Origin: UBA2773 sp964643985 | GTDB taxonomy: Bacteria; Patescibacteriota; Minisyncoccia; Moranbacterales; DUUL01 | Length of the DNA stretch: 5,853 nt | Reading direction: 5' to 3' | Assembly: GCA_964643985.1 (NCBI GenBank) | Contig: CAZXUS010000038.1 | Location: forward strand, 1 to 5,853 | Shown here: one piece after another, positions 5,798 to 5,853 of the stretch | Layout of the letters: each line of letters begins with the position of its first letter | Numbering within the stretch: position 1 is the first letter of the stretch | Program-made: the position numbers and the translations under genes | The notes under the pieces: model-generated | Databases searched by the model: none | Told to the model about the DNA's origin: nothing | The model's input: the letters and a program-made list of their open reading frames with translations, nothing else

Positions 5798-5853
5798 TTA
5801 CAAATCAACCCTTCTCCCTAAAATATGACCAATGGCAACAATTGTCAGACGCC
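5798..5853 (-). CDS. C-terminal end of a gene entering from the right edge
   Basis: The minus-strand frame from the border to TAA (5798-5800) reads RLTIVAIGHILGRRVDL. The hydrophobic beta-strand-like run and the higher GC than the neighbouring spacer look protein-coding. The VAIGH segment loosely recalls the last strand of RelE/ParE-type toxins, but 17 residues are far too few to name a family. The predicted promoter of the next gene follows closely. Confidence 0.4.
   Translation of the reverse strand, partial: RLTIVAIGHILGRRVDL

Overview
This AT-rich window (about 30% GC by eye) looks like a chromosomal piece from a small-genome, uncultivated-type bacterium. A Candidatus Patescibacteria/CPR lineage is my best guess. 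It rests on base composition, lysine- and asparagine-rich proteins, start codons without Shine-Dalgarno sequences, and a surface hydrolase architecture (beta-helix, alpha/beta hydrolase, charged linker, C-terminal anchor) of a kind I associate with those genomes. No rRNA, tRNA or marker gene is present to prove it. TGA and TAA both act as stops at plausible protein ends, so the standard code fits.

All convincing protein genes lie on the minus strand. Read in transcription order from the right edge: (i) a short C-terminal tail of a gene entering the window (5798-5853); (ii) a promoter and a 136-residue four-helix membrane protein of unknown function (5308-5718); (iii) 40 bases later, a large exported LCAT-like alpha/beta hydrolase with an N-terminal beta-helix (3012-5267). 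Its frame is interrupted by one in-frame TAA, and beyond that stop 68 further codons encode an intact C-terminal membrane anchor (2805-3011). Next are (iv) a separately promoted GT-B type glycosyltransferase (1495-2673) and (v) an Abi_2 (AbiD/AbiF) HEPN protein (399-1304), followed by about 400 bases without a gene.

The most interesting spot is the abi start region. A good plus-strand promoter (TTGACT, 16 bases, TGC-TATTAT) faces away from abi and is followed at once by a GC-rich hairpin with eight T's. That is the layout of a roughly 50-nt independent small RNA encoded against the abi leader. Its -10 region overlaps a minus-strand TATAAT that would give abi an almost leaderless mRNA. Abi_2 proteins are known to be accompanied by structured non-coding RNAs, so this may be an RNA/HEPN toxin-antitoxin or anti-phage unit. 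A second strong hairpin (96-143) lies downstream of abi and is a competing RNA candidate.

The membrane protein and the hydrolase form a probable two-gene operon acting at the cell envelope. The glycosyltransferase probably works on envelope or exopolysaccharide sugars. The abi unit appears to be an independent defence cassette.
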